Positions 36,908 through 49,424 of a stretch of DNA of 64,000 bases are shown here, piece by piece. This stretch comes from Hermodice carunculata. Its lineage: Eukaryota; Annelida; Polychaeta; Eunicida; Amphinomidae. The notes below the pieces were generated by a model. It was not told where the DNA came from. It saw only the letters and a list, made by a program, of their open reading frames with translations, and did no database searches. Positions within the stretch are counted from its first letter, which is position 1. Every line of letters begins with the position of its first letter. The stretch spans positions 136,840,763 to 136,904,762 of the forward strand of contig OZ026612.1 in the NCBI GenBank assembly GCA_964020975.1. The letters run 5' to 3'. The position numbers were made by a program, and so were the translations under genes.

Positions 36908-38057
36908 GCAAATATGCCAATGTAACTATAATTACAAAACTGGCTGAGTTAATGGGAAATCCAGCAATGTTGTCAGGTTGTATTGGTTCACTGTAATGGG
37001 AGTTTCTATCACCACACCGCCTGCATTAAGCAAATCTATTCATTCTTGTAAATGGATGGACGCTAGGACCTTATTGAACATGTTGATGATGCATGATGTT
37101 GCCCACAGATGCTGTAGGTACACAAGATGATCACCACTTCACAGTCTTTTCTGGTCATCAGATGAATTAGGCACACCTGACTAAGGTAAATTCAAGTTGC
37201 ATGCAGAAAATTAGCAGCTGCACCATGTTATGTATAGATCCACTAATCAACGCAGTTTAATATTAAATCCCTCAAGCTGGTCACAGCAAGAACCAACCCA
37301 CTGTTTCTCTGCACTAGTTTGATCACGATTAAGGCAACATGGACTGATGTGGTCCACACAATTAACAATTAGGAACAAAGGACTGCCATTTGCACACATC
37401 TACACATCTGCCTACAAATATGCAGTCTATGTATATCCTTTGCGACACTGTCTCAGCTTTGGGGACTGTTGTGGGTGAAAGTGAAAGGCTAATGAAGCCA
37501 GAAATGTGTGGAATCCTAAAGGTCACCTGTCACAGGTGATCTTGCTGCATTCATATAGGGGTGAATTCTAAATGGGATTCCAACAGTGCCGCATGGCAAA
37601 CCTTACAGGTGCAGCAGGGATTAGTATTAAAAGTATACATTTTATTACCTGATAATTTAATGTACATGTATCCATATCATTGTCACTTATTCTACTTTTC
37701 CATTTATTTTCATTTTTGTGTTTATTATAGTCAAAGAAAATTCATGCATTTCAAAATGTTGGAAAATGGATTATGACCAATTATGATTCTGTTAATATAT
37801 GTCTTTGGATATGCAACTTTTGCTTAGAACTACATGCATTTCAATAAATTGGGCCTTTTCTGAAAAGTATAGTGTATTTGTAAATCCTGTATTCTTGTTT
37901 TGTTCAATTATGAATTTAAGACTTCACACACTTGTAAACCTTTAAAAAAAATTGCAACAATCTGTTGTCAGGCACTGTAAAGCTCAGTCTGTACAGATTT
38001 ATCAACAAACCATGCACAACTGACAGAAAGATAGATTTCTAAAATTAAAATTAAAAA
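36908..38057. other. Unassigned DNA
   Basis: No supported gene, array or element end. Confidence 0.35.
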
Positions 38058-39340
38058 ACAAGAACATTATGACATCTCTGTGCTCAGCTAACCTTGCATG
38101 CACAAAATGAAGTGGCTCTGGGACCTTTGGAATCAGGTCAAGGTCACTTTCCTTGAAGACTTCCATGTACAAATATCAACATACTGCCTCAACAATCAGA
38201 GTCCTTAAAGCTCTAATTGGTCAGAGGTCAAATAGTTTTCAAGTTATCACATGAACAGCACAATTTCATGAAAGGGACCGTGACCTGAGGCCATGGTCCC
38301 TCATGTACTGTGTACATGTGGCCCAGATACCGAACCACCAGCATGAAAGTTCTGACTCAAATAGTTCGCAAGTTATCAAGTGAAAAGTAAAATTCAGTAA
38401 AGGTCGTCTGACTTTGTGTCAAGGTCACCTATATATAGGTAGAACTCGCCCTTATCCCCAGAAGTGTTCCAATTTGAAAGTAGTTGACTATGCAGTTTCT
38501 GAGAAAAAAAATTGCCAAAAAATGGATGAACAAACAAAAAATGAAAAGATCAATGAAGCAAGACCATTTGTACGAATTTGTTACAGACCCACCCAAGGCA
38601 GACCCATACCAAGTTTGAAGTGAATCTGGCTGACAACAATTATGGACAAAAAGTAAAAATGGAAATTACCATTGCAAACCCCATTGACTTACAAAATAGT
38701 CAAAAGGGATGAATCTATTAAGCACTAAGTGCCACAAATTGAAATTTGTTTAAAATCAAGATCCACTGTAATGCCACCTAGTGATAAAATTTGTGGACCA
38801 TTTCACAAGGTACATTTCCACCATGTGTCAGCACATTCTCAGACTGTTTGCGAGAAGCCAAAAACAGCAGAAACTATGCAAAAAATCATAGGCTCATGGT
38901 GATCCTGTACTGTGCTTTACTGCCATCTGCAGGCTCTGTGAGGGCAGACTTTACTGCTCTATCACATGTACTGTATCAGTGCTGCTTAAACAAACTTGGC
39001 ACATACTCACCCAAGGAGCATGTTCATCCTCAGCAAATTTGATGTGGATCTGACAGACAGTTTTGGAGCAGAAATTGAAAACATGTATTATCAGTGCAAT
39101 TTTCATTGACTGATATTAATCAACAGGAATGCATGTATTACCTATAAGTACCTGAATTAAAATACTTATTTAAAATCAGGGATAAAAGCAACATCTCCAC
39201 TTGGTGATAAACCTTCTTTGACTCTTTCATAAGGAAAATCTCCACCTACACTGTAGTTTCAGCACAATCTGAGTGATGTTTTTGGAGAAGTAAAAAATTG
39301 CAAAAAGGGCACAAAAATTCACAGAAACAAAAATAGAAAC
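38058..39340 (+). mobile_element. Decayed composite element, mixed core types
   Basis: A degenerate head AACAAGAACATTATGACATC leads into TCTGTGCTCAGCTAACC. Core units of the 145-bp kind (AGGTCAAGGTCAC) run to about 38450. The 515-bp kind (CATACCAAGTTTGAAGTGAA, CCACCTAGTGATAAA) continues to 39340. No clean tail is seen. It shows both core types within one element. Confidence 0.5.
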
Positions 39341-40013
39341 AAGACATCTTTCTAAAACATAGATGCCCCCCTACTGTCATTATGTTTGCTTTCACAACCC
39401 TGTTGATAGTACTAAATGAGGCCCTCACAACCTTGGGAATTGGATGTGGAAACCAAATTCATTAAAGTGGCCTTGCAACCTTGGAGATAAGGTCAAGGTC
39501 ACCCTTCTTTGAAGCAATTTAGCTTTAATAGAAGACCATAAACATCTACACAATTAAAACTCAATCAGAGATTGCTAAATCTATGCCCCCCTGGCACTGT
39601 GACCTTGGGATTTGGGTCAGAGTGATCCATCTTCAAACTTGTCTCAGACCTTATGTAGGATTAAAACCATGTGCAATAAGAAAGGTCTATGTTGAACACT
39701 TTTCAACTTATTGTGGGAAAACCAAAATGGTTTTGTGGCCTTGGGAATTAAGTCAAGGTCACCCATCTCCGAATTATTCTGAAACCTTATTCAGGACTAT
39801 AAGCATGTGTAATATGAAAGCCCTGAGCAAAAAACTTTTCAAGTTATCCCATGAAAACAAAATTTCCAAAAATGGGTCTGTGACCTTGGAATTTAGGTCA
39901 AGTCATCCATCTCCCTACTCATTCCAAACCTTATTCAGGAATATAAAAGCTTTGACAGAAGGACAGATGGAAGGACAAGGTGCAAAGCTATAGTTCCCAG
40001 TGGGAGACTAGCA
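39341..40013 (+). mobile_element. Decayed composite element with ~145-bp cores
   Basis: AGATGCCCCCC near 39360 and AGAGATTGCTAAATCTATGC at 39568 are two head-like sequences, the second matching 19779. Core anchors at about 39599, 39735 and 39880 follow. It ends with a GACAGAAGGACAGATGGAAG run and CCCAGTGGGAGACTAGC. Confidence 0.5.
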
Positions 40014-41721
40014 AGCCATCTTATTCTCACATCATTTTTAAGGTGGAAATTTGAAGCCAGCACCTTTGGATAACCTCTTATCACTTTTTCATATTTTTGG
40101 ATAGTTTGATACTTAAAATACATGCTCCCAAAAACTAAGACATGTGAACATAAAATTTATATGAGAAAACTGATCTCAAAGTTTTATTCACACTGAAAAG
40201 TTAACCCAGTACTGAGCACATGGGGTTTGTTTGCATGGGCATATTAATGAACCATGTCATTGTTTGCACAGTCATTATTCCATGACCCCTGGAAACCAAT
40301 TGAGCCATTGACAAGGGTCACTCATAGGGGACAGGAAACCATTAGCCGTGGAGCGAAGGATGGACCAGTTCAGATTAATCACTACCATTGTTCTTATTAC
40401 TTTGAAACTCTCTACTGATCTAAAGACAAATTAGTACAATCCACTTACTGGTCCCCAAATATGGAAATTTGCATGTGAACCCACACCCAAACAAGCCAAG
40501 TGTGATATTCCCAAGTTAAAAAAGTTGAGATTTAAGCCACAAAGTATATTTTTTTAAAGACATCACAGAGGCAAAGCTACAAGTTTATTTCACACAATAA
40601 TTAAAACACATGACACAAGAAATGAGTATGTGTCATATTACAGCCATAAATGCATAAGAATTGGCAACTTTTTCTTTCAATGCGATTTTCTTGGAACTGT
40701 GTTTTGCTCAACCTCTGCAATTTGTATCTCACCTCACAAACGTATGAATTGCCCTATCACATTAAAATCAATGGACATCAAAAGAAAAATATCATATCTA
40801 GGAGCGGTTCCCAGGATTATTTTTTCTGACAACCTTTGGAGCAATTATTAGAAAGAAAGTGAACAACCTGTCAGGACTAAATTACAAATTTTATAACTAT
40901 TATTTATGCTATTTCAGGACTCACCATTGAATTTGATCCTGGACATGGATAAAATATATATTTTAAATTTCTTCTGATTTCAACCTGGAAAATAAAACAA
41001 TTTTGTGCGACTTCTGTATGAAAAATGTGAAAATCCTACCAAGTCAGTAAGAATACTATAAAATCTCAATAGATTCCAATCTTGCAAAAAAACTCTATGG
41101 ACATGTAGCAATCAGAAAATATATAGGTTTAATATACTTGTGAAAAAATTGAATGGGTAATATCAATCGAACATTGCCAGTCTCACTGCACACTAGTTTC
41201 ACAGCCACCACCTTCAGCAGATGTGTATTAAAAGCTTTACATGTTGCTGAGACTGCATGGGGTGACTTTGGAAATTTGTGCACCTACATGTTCTTGCAAA
41301 ATGATGCTTCCTGCTTTATGGTACACATTGTTAATGCCTTCATATTTTGCACACATACCTGACTTTGTCTGACTTCATCATCTAATACATCCATACTTGA
41401 GTGTACTCTCGGCTCTGTATTCACACTCTTTCAATATTTCATATGTCTTTGCTTTAAACATGTTGATATAGAAGCTTGTTCCACAAAGAATCTGGATGTA
41501 AATTAACTGGTCATAGTCAATGTGGCTTCCATTTCTGCATTTGCTCTATACACCTGTTGAAATAAAGACTAACACTTAAGTGCCATTAGTGTGAATCATT
41601 ATGTTTAATGCAAACAATTTCATATTCTATTGAACAACAACTGTTCCTGTCTGTACTCCTCATGACGATTTGCTTTTCTGAAAACAAAACTTGTCACTGT
41701 GATCTGCAGTTGATCACCATA
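40014..41721. other. Unassigned DNA
   Basis: TTAACCCAGTACTGAGCAC near 40201 could be a TTAA element end, with no partner found. Otherwise there is no recognisable structure. Confidence 0.35.
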
Positions 41722-42420
41722 ACCTGGCAATCTTGTTCATAGCTTAACACAAACGGGCAATTTTATTTATAGCTTAAGCCTGTTCTCGAATTAAGACTGA
41801 GTCAACAGCTTTCCTTGGCATGGGTTGGGCACTTGCCCAACCCATGCCAAGGAAAGCTGTTGACCTGGGGCATGTGATCTTGATAAGTCTCATGTACATT
41901 TCTCAGTCAAATTGTTTTTCATAGCTGTTGAAATTAGTTGAAAACAGAGCAGCAGACGACATTTGACCACCAGCCAGTTTTGGCCGATTTGAGGGGGAAA
42001 GGGTTAACACACACTAGAAATCTTATTCATGACTGACAACAAACTGGCAATCATATTCACAGCTTAACACAAACTGGCACTCTTATTCACAGCTTGTCAC
42101 AAACTGGAAATCTTATTCCCAGCTAACCACAAAGCAACAATCTCATTCACTGCTCATAACATATTGGGCAATCTTATTTACAGCTTGTCACAAACTGGAA
42201 ATCTTATTCATAGCTCACCACAAGCTGGCAATCTCATTCATAGCTTATCAAAAACTGAAAATCTTATTCATAGCTTACCACAAACTGGAAACCTTATGCA
42301 TAGCTCAGAGAAAGCTGGTAATCTTAATAGCTTAACACAGACTGGTAATCATTTGCATAGCTTACTGCAAACTGGCAATCTTATTCATAGTTTACCATAA
42401 ACTGGCAATCTCATTCATGA
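41722..42420. repeat. 30-bp tandem array, split by a MITE
   Basis: The unit is roughly AAACTGGCAATCTTATTCAT followed by AGCTTACCAC. About two units lie left of 41777 and some thirteen right of 42004. Units include CATAGCTTAACAC variants, which supplied the TTAA for the insertion at 41778. The array decays at both edges. Confidence 0.85.
41778..42003 (-). mobile_element. 226-bp TTAA MITE with perfect 31-bp hairpin
   Basis: TTAA at 41774-41777 and 42004-42007 flanks it. Removing the element and one TTAA restores AGCTTAACACACACTAG, matching the array unit AGCTTAACACAAACTGG, so the TTAA is a true target duplication. Read on the minus strand it begins CCCTTTCCCCC. The palindrome has arms 41801-41831 and 41834-41864, identical over 31 bp: outer GTCAACAGCTTTCC, inner TTGGCATGGGTTGGGCA. 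The CCCTT end and TTAA target fit piggyBac-type transposition. No coding capacity. Confidence 0.85.
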
Positions 42421-44826
42421 CATAAAAATGTACTTTTATTTCTTTGCCATAGTCATGATAATAACTTATCAAGCAACTGCCAATCATATTTATATCATAT
42501 ACTTTGAAGACAAACCTTTAACTTACCACATACATGATAGTAGTTAATGTACTTGACAACATTATTCATATTATATACTGTACCCTGTCAATCCTATGCT
42601 GTTATAACTTACCAAGTATACTGGCAATGAAACAACAGTTTCCACTCCAGTCCCTGTACTGTAATCACTATTACTATTTGTGTATACGTTGAAGGCTTAC
42701 AACATACTGAAGTCATATTCATGATAGAAGCTTTGACAATCTTATTCATGACATTCCAGTCCTTTCAACCCTGCCCTGTGTATCAGATTAATATTCAGCA
42801 ACCAATAAAATAAGACATTCAGCAGTATAAACTATGCAGAAACAAATCCAATATGACAAGGTTACAAAAATATGGCCTCACTCAGCTGTCTGGAATCCCT
42901 CCATTATTGTCCAACTGTCCAGATACTAATAGGACTGATCCTGTGACATCCCCAGAGCAAAGCAACAAAGTACAAAAATCATCCACATTGATTAATGAAG
43001 CCGATCCCCCCGCAATGTGGTTGCCAGTGTGGATCCCCCCTAGCTACCAAGACAGCAATAGCACGACCTAGTGGTTTTAGCTGATTCGGCTGTCAATTTG
43101 ACTGGCAAGGTAAATGATGTATACAAGTACAGTGAGACCCTGGTGTCATCTCAGCTCTAGTCACCCTCTTTGGGGAGTCTAGCTGCTCACAACCACAAAT
43201 ATTGGACTCCTTTAATCTTCTTTGTCTGAATATGCATGGATAGATTGAGTGCCTGTGCCTGACCTCTTGATACACTAAGGCAGCTACATGCAATTTTCCT
43301 GATTTAGTTTAACACATGACCTGGGAATATAGTGCAAGCACAGGTCGACATTCTCTGAAAATACACTAAAATGTCTAAATCAGCAGAAAGTCTGAAAGAG
43401 TGAAACCTGATTGCAAGACACCATTTGTTCCCTGCCAGATGTGTGGGATATCTGAACATGTTCGATAAATGATAGAAAAGGAATGTGAATTCAAGTTCCT
43501 CAACATGTGTGACATTAAGTCAATAGGTGCATATTCCAAGTGTCATTATTATGAAATTTAACTGCATCAGCAAGTAAATAAATGATGTTATATGCAGAAA
43601 ATACAGAATACTTTATAATTGCATGATCTGACAATAGCTCAGTTTAGGGTCCAATGCAACTTTAATACTCATCTTGGTTTGTTTCACAATTGATCAAGTT
43701 TACAAGAAAATCAAACAAAAATTTTATAACAAATCTTATATTTGAGACATCCAAGCAATCATTAATGTACCAAGCACAAACAGGACCAAAGGCAAAAGAT
43801 GAACCTATATACACACAACATGAAATAATTACACGACCAATGTGATCCACACTTGTTAACAGCTGGGTTTCACCTCATCCAATCAATAGCAGTCTCCCAA
43901 ACTTGCTCTTTCTTCTCAAATAATTTTTGGAAAGAAGCTACAGGATTTGAAAATGATGTACTTTTACTGAATTACAGGTGCCCTTCACCCAACAGATGCC
44001 AAGACAGCTGACTTTTAATTCGCCAGTCATACAAAACAGCCGTTACAAAGCATCATGCTATGCCATTTAACTACCACATTTTTACCTGTTCAATACCTAT
44101 CTATGGCCAGTTTAATGACAGAATGACATAGAACTCCCAGTACTCTTTCAGTTTTACACCAGTTTTCTACCAGCTATTTGACAGTTTCTGCAAGTTTCGT
44201 GCCACTGTCATGCTTCCAATTCACGTCTATTTTGCTTATCTTTTTGAGAAGTTTGTGTCAGAAAAGTTGACAGGATATGTGACAGCCTAACTGGAAACTG
44301 ACTTGCGTAAAACAGCTTTTCTCATTGGGTGCAATGTGCCTAATGCATGACGCCAAAAGCTGTTGACCTGGGGTATTCTCTCTGGAACTATAGACATACT
44401 GGTACTTGAATGAAAGGTCTTCTTAGGAGGTATACGAATCCGGGCTCCTAATGACAATTCAGACTAGTTTTACTTTAGTAGATCGACTTAAGACATGATT
44501 GGAATTGAAAAGAGTTATGTGGGCTCTGTTAAAAACTTGTAACTATAAAACAAAACCTGCCATGAAGCAGCATGGCCTAAAACTGACCAAACACTGCATA
44601 GCACACAGAACAAACAGGTTAAAAACTGTTAAAACTTTCACACACAGTGAACCTCATAACTTTGCTGTAAAACTAATATACAAAAACGTGGTATGAGACT
44701 GAAATGTTGAAAAACTGGCAACACTTAAATCATGCAATAGAGTGCTGAAACTTTTCAATGAGACATGATTCCTTTACAATTTTTTTTCCATTTAGATAAA
44801 CTAAACAGATTTTAAAAGAATGCCTG
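42421..44826. other. Unassigned; hairpin-MITE remnants at 43970-44430
   Basis: GCCCTTCACCCAACAGATGCC with AGCTGACTTTTAATTCG at 43978-44022, and AAAACAGCTTTT...AAAAGCTGTTGACCTGGGG at 44309-44370, resemble arms of the TTAA hairpin family but are badly decayed. CATACTGGTACTTGAATGAA at 44396 resembles the 2123 element body. No gene is supported otherwise. Confidence 0.35.
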
Positions 44827-44934
44827 TCAGTATGGTGATACAGGATGTTCAACAGCCTGCACAAAGGGCTGTAACTGTACGCCTGTGCTGCAGTATTGTG
44901 CACGACACTGGTCTATAGCTCGACGAATCCCAGG
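44827..44934 (-). CDS. Possible terminal coding exon, unrecognised protein
   Basis: On the minus strand a good acceptor-like sequence (GATTTCCTTTTTCAG) ends at 44935. It is followed by an exon of exactly 108 bases in phase 0, coding PGIRRAIDQCRAQYC and then STGVQLQPFVQAVEHPVSPY before a TGA at 44827-44829. Composition is more balanced than the surrounding AT-rich DNA and codon use looks protein-like. I do not recognise the family. No upstream exon was found in the window, and the nearest polyadenylation-like ATTAAA on the minus strand is about 800 bases downstream. It could be chance: a 35-codon frame with a plausible acceptor is not rare in 64 kb. Confidence 0.3.
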   Translation of the reverse strand, partial: PGIRRAIDQCRAQYCSTGVQLQPFVQAVEHPVSPY

Positions 44935-45097
44935 CTGAAAAAGGAAATCGAGTAATTTATGTCGTAAATATAGAGCACAAGGGATTAAGGAGCTAAAAGC
45001 TTTAGAATCTTGTCTTTCACTGTGTGGCTGAAAATATAAATGTCTGCAAATAGAATTTGGTTTACACATATTTTATATCAAAACCAAATCAAGAAGT

Positions 45098-45440
45098 AGA
45101 CGCCAGTATGTATTCAGATACTAATACTATTGCTACACCAATGGCCAGTATGTATTCAAATACTAATACAATTGCATCACTAAATGGCCAGTATGTATTC
45201 AGATACTAATACTACTGCTACACCAATGGCCAGTATGTATATTCAGATACTAATACTATTGCCAAAGCAATGGCCAGTATGTATTCAGATACTAATACAA
45301 TTGCCCCACCCATGGCCAGTATGTATTCAGATACTAATACAATTGCCCCACCAATGGCCAGTATAATTTAGATACTAATACTATTGCCAAATCAATGGAC
45401 AGTATGTATTCAGATACTAATATTTTGCCACACCAATGGC
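45098..45440. repeat. 42-bp minisatellite, about 8 copies
   Basis: The unit is GCCAGTATGTATTCAGATAC followed by TAATAC(A/T)ATTGCCCCACCAATG, with length variants at the edges. The 42-bp period keeps frames open and explains the repeated TNTTATPMASMYS-like peptide. Confidence 0.92.
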
Positions 45441-45605
45441 AGTTTTACGTCAAAACTGGAAAAACTAGTGTTTGATTATACACAGTAAAATGTCAACTAA
45501 TTTCTTACATGAACTACTTCCATGCCATTGTTATTTTTTAAAACATAATTCCTAGGTTATTGCCACTTATTGCCAATTTGCCTTTTTTTGTTGTTGGCTA
45601 TAGAT

Positions 45606-45705
45606 TCACCTTGCCACACCTCCACCTTGCCACACCTCCACCTTGCCACACCTCCACCTAGCCACGCCTTCCCCCTGCCACCCCTACACCTTACCATGCC
45701 TCCAC
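45606..45705. repeat. 16-bp CCTTGCCACACCTCCA repeat, about 6 copies
   Basis: Three perfect copies, then decaying ones. It is pyrimidine-rich on the plus strand. Confidence 0.85.
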
Positions 45706-46999
45706 AATGCAATGCTCTACAGGAGCATCCTCACATATGTAATCAGCCCCAGCAAACACAGTGGCCAAACTAGGTCAGGGGAACTACTAGATCACCCTCA
45801 GCCAATAAATCACCAAGGCAGACTTGTAAATACAATATTTGTGGCCTGATTATAATGAAAATTTTATCAAATATGGGAATAGCTGTCTACCAGAATTACT
45901 CAAAAAGCTTGATGACTTCACCAGAGACAGAATTTTATTTTCTCCTAGAGACAGAATTTTATTTTCTTATTGGTTCGTATGTTATTTTAGCTTTGTAGTT
46001 CAGCTCGGCTGCCATGCTCTATACTGCTTGATGTTCATGAGCAGTGCATCATGGTAAGTAAAACTTTCAGAATGGCTATCTTTGTAAGGGAAGTAACCAA
46101 ACCAATTGTGATATGATACAATGTAGCTGTGCACATGTTTGACTGGGACAGAATTGAGCTTGGCTGCCATACTCTGTACTGCTCCAGTGACAGCATGGCT
46201 TGTTGATCAACCATTCAGCAGTTTCTCATATACTGCAGAAATGTGACACCAATTTTCACAAGTAAAGCTATATGGATTTTAAATACTTCATTTGCCCATG
46301 AATTGGGGGAAAACAATTAACCTAGTGATTTGTTAAAACTGACAAAAAAGCCCCAGTTTGATTTGTTACAATGCATAGGCAACAGGCTGCCCCTGGTGGT
46401 GTATATGTTTACAATGGCTATAGTATGGAGCCATTCTGATTGGTACATACCAATAGCTGTGGGAGAGGTAATAGCACAAACTTTGATGACCTTTACATAA
46501 GACTGATGATCCAAGGGAGCCCACAAATTGCTTGGTGCTCTACGGATGCAAGCAATACAAGTCACAGGTCATTTCACTGCCATGTGTTTGGGTCAGGATA
46601 AAAGACCCCCGGCTTATACTCGAAAGGTCTCCACTGCCCAGCAGTCAGGACTTTCATGTGTCTTTAATTTCAAATGTGGCTACAAGTCACTGAACCTATC
46701 AAATATTGCCATCTGCTTGAAAGGAAAAATTCTAGTACAAATATAATTTCCATTCATCTGTTTGTGTTTTCTGCAAAGAGATCTTAACCCAATAATCCTT
46801 CAGAGTCTTCACAGCCTTCCATCAATACCACCTTCTACACTCCATCTTTACCTCCACAACAATGATATTAGGGTTAATGGCCCACCTGTATGTGATTAAA
46901 CCTGACTTTTATTTTTTGGGCAGAAAAAAAAAAGAAGAAATTGTTCTTGTAATTTGATTTTGCTATTGATCCTAACAAGCCAATCAAGATGTGGTGCCA
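45706..46999. other. Unassigned; one short direct repeat
   Basis: AGAGACAGAATTTTATTTTC occurs twice in tandem at about 45926-45967. No gene was recognised. Confidence 0.35.
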
Positions 47000-47379
47000 T
47001 CTTCTTTAACCCTTGGGAGGTCTATCATTAGACTTCTTCTTTGACCCTTAGAAGGCAATTTTATTACATTGCTGCTTTAACCCAACATCATATCATTAGA
47101 CTGCTTCTTTAACCCTACGGTCCTTTTATCAGACTGCTTTGTTAGCCTTAAGAAGGTCATATTATCAGACTGTTTCTTTAGCCCTTGGGTCATATTACCA
47201 GACTGCTTCTTTAACCATTTGAACGGCATTATTAGACTGCTTCTTTGACCCTTTGAAGGTCATATTATGAGACTGCTATTATTAGACTGCTTCTTCAACC
47301 CTAAGAAGGTCATATTAGACAGCTACTTTAACCCTTAGGTCATATTATTAGACTGCTTCTTTAATCTTTAGAAGTTCAT
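47000..47379. repeat. Degenerate ~36-bp tandem array, left part
   Basis: Copies of 'TTAGACTGCTTCTTTAACCC' with '(T)TAGAAGGTCATATTA' vary in length from about 30 to 50 bp. The array resumes at 48348 after an insertion. Confidence 0.8.
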
Positions 47380-48347
47380 CCCACACAAAAAATGTTTAGT
47401 TTGTGACTAATTATTGGCTGGTTAGCTGCAAAGCAAAAACTTAGCAGCAAGACTAAAAGTGACTGAGTGCTTAGGCGCTAAGCTGCTGCTACCTAGCGAC
47501 TGCTTAGCGGCAAGGACTATGTTTCTGACCTACCTAGCAGCAACTTAGCAAGACACCCTTTGTTCCTGACCAACCTAGTGGCAGCTTAGCAAGAAGAACT
47601 GTTTCTGACCAACCTAGCAGCAATTTAACAAGAAGGACTTTGTAGTTCTCCAGCTTTAACAAACATTAACACTTTGAATGTTAAGATTAACTAACATTTA
47701 TAATGCAATCTATATTCCCATAACATGCATACAAAATTTGAAATTTTCATTTAGAATTCATCAGAAAGTATCTATTTAGTTGTAACAGTTATTATTTTTT
47801 ATATTTTAGCCCAAAATAATGACAAATAATTGTTAAACATCTTTTAAGGGGATTAGTAGAGTAGAAATCAGCATTTGAAATGAAGTTATTGTTTTTGATC
47901 TGACTCACTCTTGAGTCAATCAGTAACAATAGAGGTTTTATAAAATCATTTGATGGGGAACATGTAAAATCAGATAACCATAGCAATGAAAGGTAATGGA
48001 CAGTCAACTAGCTCTAGCCTGTTAGTGAGTATAGAGGACCAGCCAAGGGAATATTACTTAGTGGCAGCTCAACTGCAAACTCGCGGCTACTTAACAGCAG
48101 ACCAGCCAGTGCAAGCATCTAGCAGCAGCTTAGCTACAAACTAGCCACAACTGAAAATAAACCAGTGGCCTCTCATTGTGACTTGAATGTCCACCAATCA
48201 GATCTCTTTTTCCTGCTACTTACGTGCAAAGTTATTTGCATGATAAAATGTTTAGCAGCTGCTATTTAGCAGATAAGTAGCAGATAACTAGCTGCTAAGT
48301 GGCGGCACCACTTAGTGACAGAAAAAAGGGCTTTTTTTTCATAACAG
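47380..48347. mobile_element. ~968-bp insertion with TAGCAGC-dense arms
   Basis: It interrupts the tandem array, which fixes its limits to a few bases. The left arm (47420-47645) and right arm (48045-48320) are crowded with CTTAGCAGC/GCTGCTAAG-like words in both orientations, while 47650-48030 lacks them. The left arm also holds a loose 40-bp tandem repeat (ACCTAGCAGCAACTTAGCAAG-like). Ends are CCCACACAAAAAATG and AGGGCTTTTTTTTCAT; TTCAT may be a target duplication. No protein is encoded. A non-autonomous DNA transposon is the best guess. Confidence 0.5.
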
Positions 48348-48495
48348 ATATCATTAGAATGCTTCTTTAACCCTTAGAAGGTCATATTATCAGACTGCTT
48401 CTGAAACCCTTTGGAAGTTATATCTATTATTACCCTGCTCAACCATTAGAAGGTCACATCATAGGCCCGCTTCTTTAATCCTAAGAAAGGCCAAA
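48348..48495. repeat. Degenerate ~36-bp tandem array, right part
   Basis: Three to four further units, the first reading TCATTAGAATGCTTCTTTAA, continue the array at 47000. Confidence 0.75.
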
Positions 48496-49424
48496 TTAAT
48501 ACCCAGAGTGGAATCAACAGCTTTCACTGCACGGTGCACCCTGAGAATGAATCACAGACAGCTGTGGACTACTGACATATGCTATCCTGGCAATACTTCA
48601 AATTTTCACTGGAAATATATTTCAAAAGGACAGTATCTAATAAAACAGATGGAGCAGAGACCACCTTTGAAATCATGGGTCTATCTAACTCAGTTTATGT
48701 GGGAAGATGAAGTGCATCACAGTGCAGGTGTAGGCTGCCATCAACCTCAGGTCAACTGTTCTGCCCCAGCCTTTCACTGTCTCTCTTCCAATTATTGGTA
48801 ACTAGATGCTGACCTGACCACCACACAGTTTCACCTCTGTTAAAGTCTTCAGTGTCTTCTATTAGCATGTTATCAGCTCTGCCAGTGACCATGTAATGTA
48901 AACCAAGTGGCAAAATGTGTCCACACATCTGAACCTATTCACATTTGATGCCTGTGAGAAAATAGACAGAGCCAACTAAAGAGATGAAAGCCTCTGGGCT
49001 GGAGGTGTGCAGCAGCCACACCATCACCTGGCTATGTGTGGAATCTCAATTCATACAGATACTATGTACACAAGGTATCAATCAAATACAATACATACAT
49101 ATGGTCTGAAATGAAATATCTGTTGTCATATAATCTAGGACATTCACATTTCATGGGGGATATTTTTGTGTTCTTTCAGAGTTATCTTTCTTTTTTCTTT
49201 TTGACAGTCATCTGGCATTTTACCAAAACATGCCATCAAAATAGCATTAACAGAACAGATTACCCTGGGCACCCACAATCTTTTCTTCCTCAGTTCTGCA
49301 TTTTTTTGGGGGGGTGTTGTGTTTTGATTTTTTTTATTTTGTTTTGACACTTCGCAGTAGAATACTTTACATGCAATTTCCATATTGTTGTCTATGAAAT
49401 GAAAGAGAACTGTTGGCTGTGTTC
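48496..49424. other. Unassigned; one 97-codon frame
   Basis: The frame at 48508-48801 (plus) includes MEQRPPLKSWVYLTQFMWED. I do not recognise it. The acceptor-like AAAACAG before it lacks a pyrimidine tract. It is left as unproven. Confidence 0.3.

Noticed and set aside
48508-48801. 97-codon plus-strand frame with MEQRPPLKSWVYLTQF
   Set aside because: Not recognised. The acceptor lacks a pyrimidine tract and the frame is within the length expected by chance in 64 kb.
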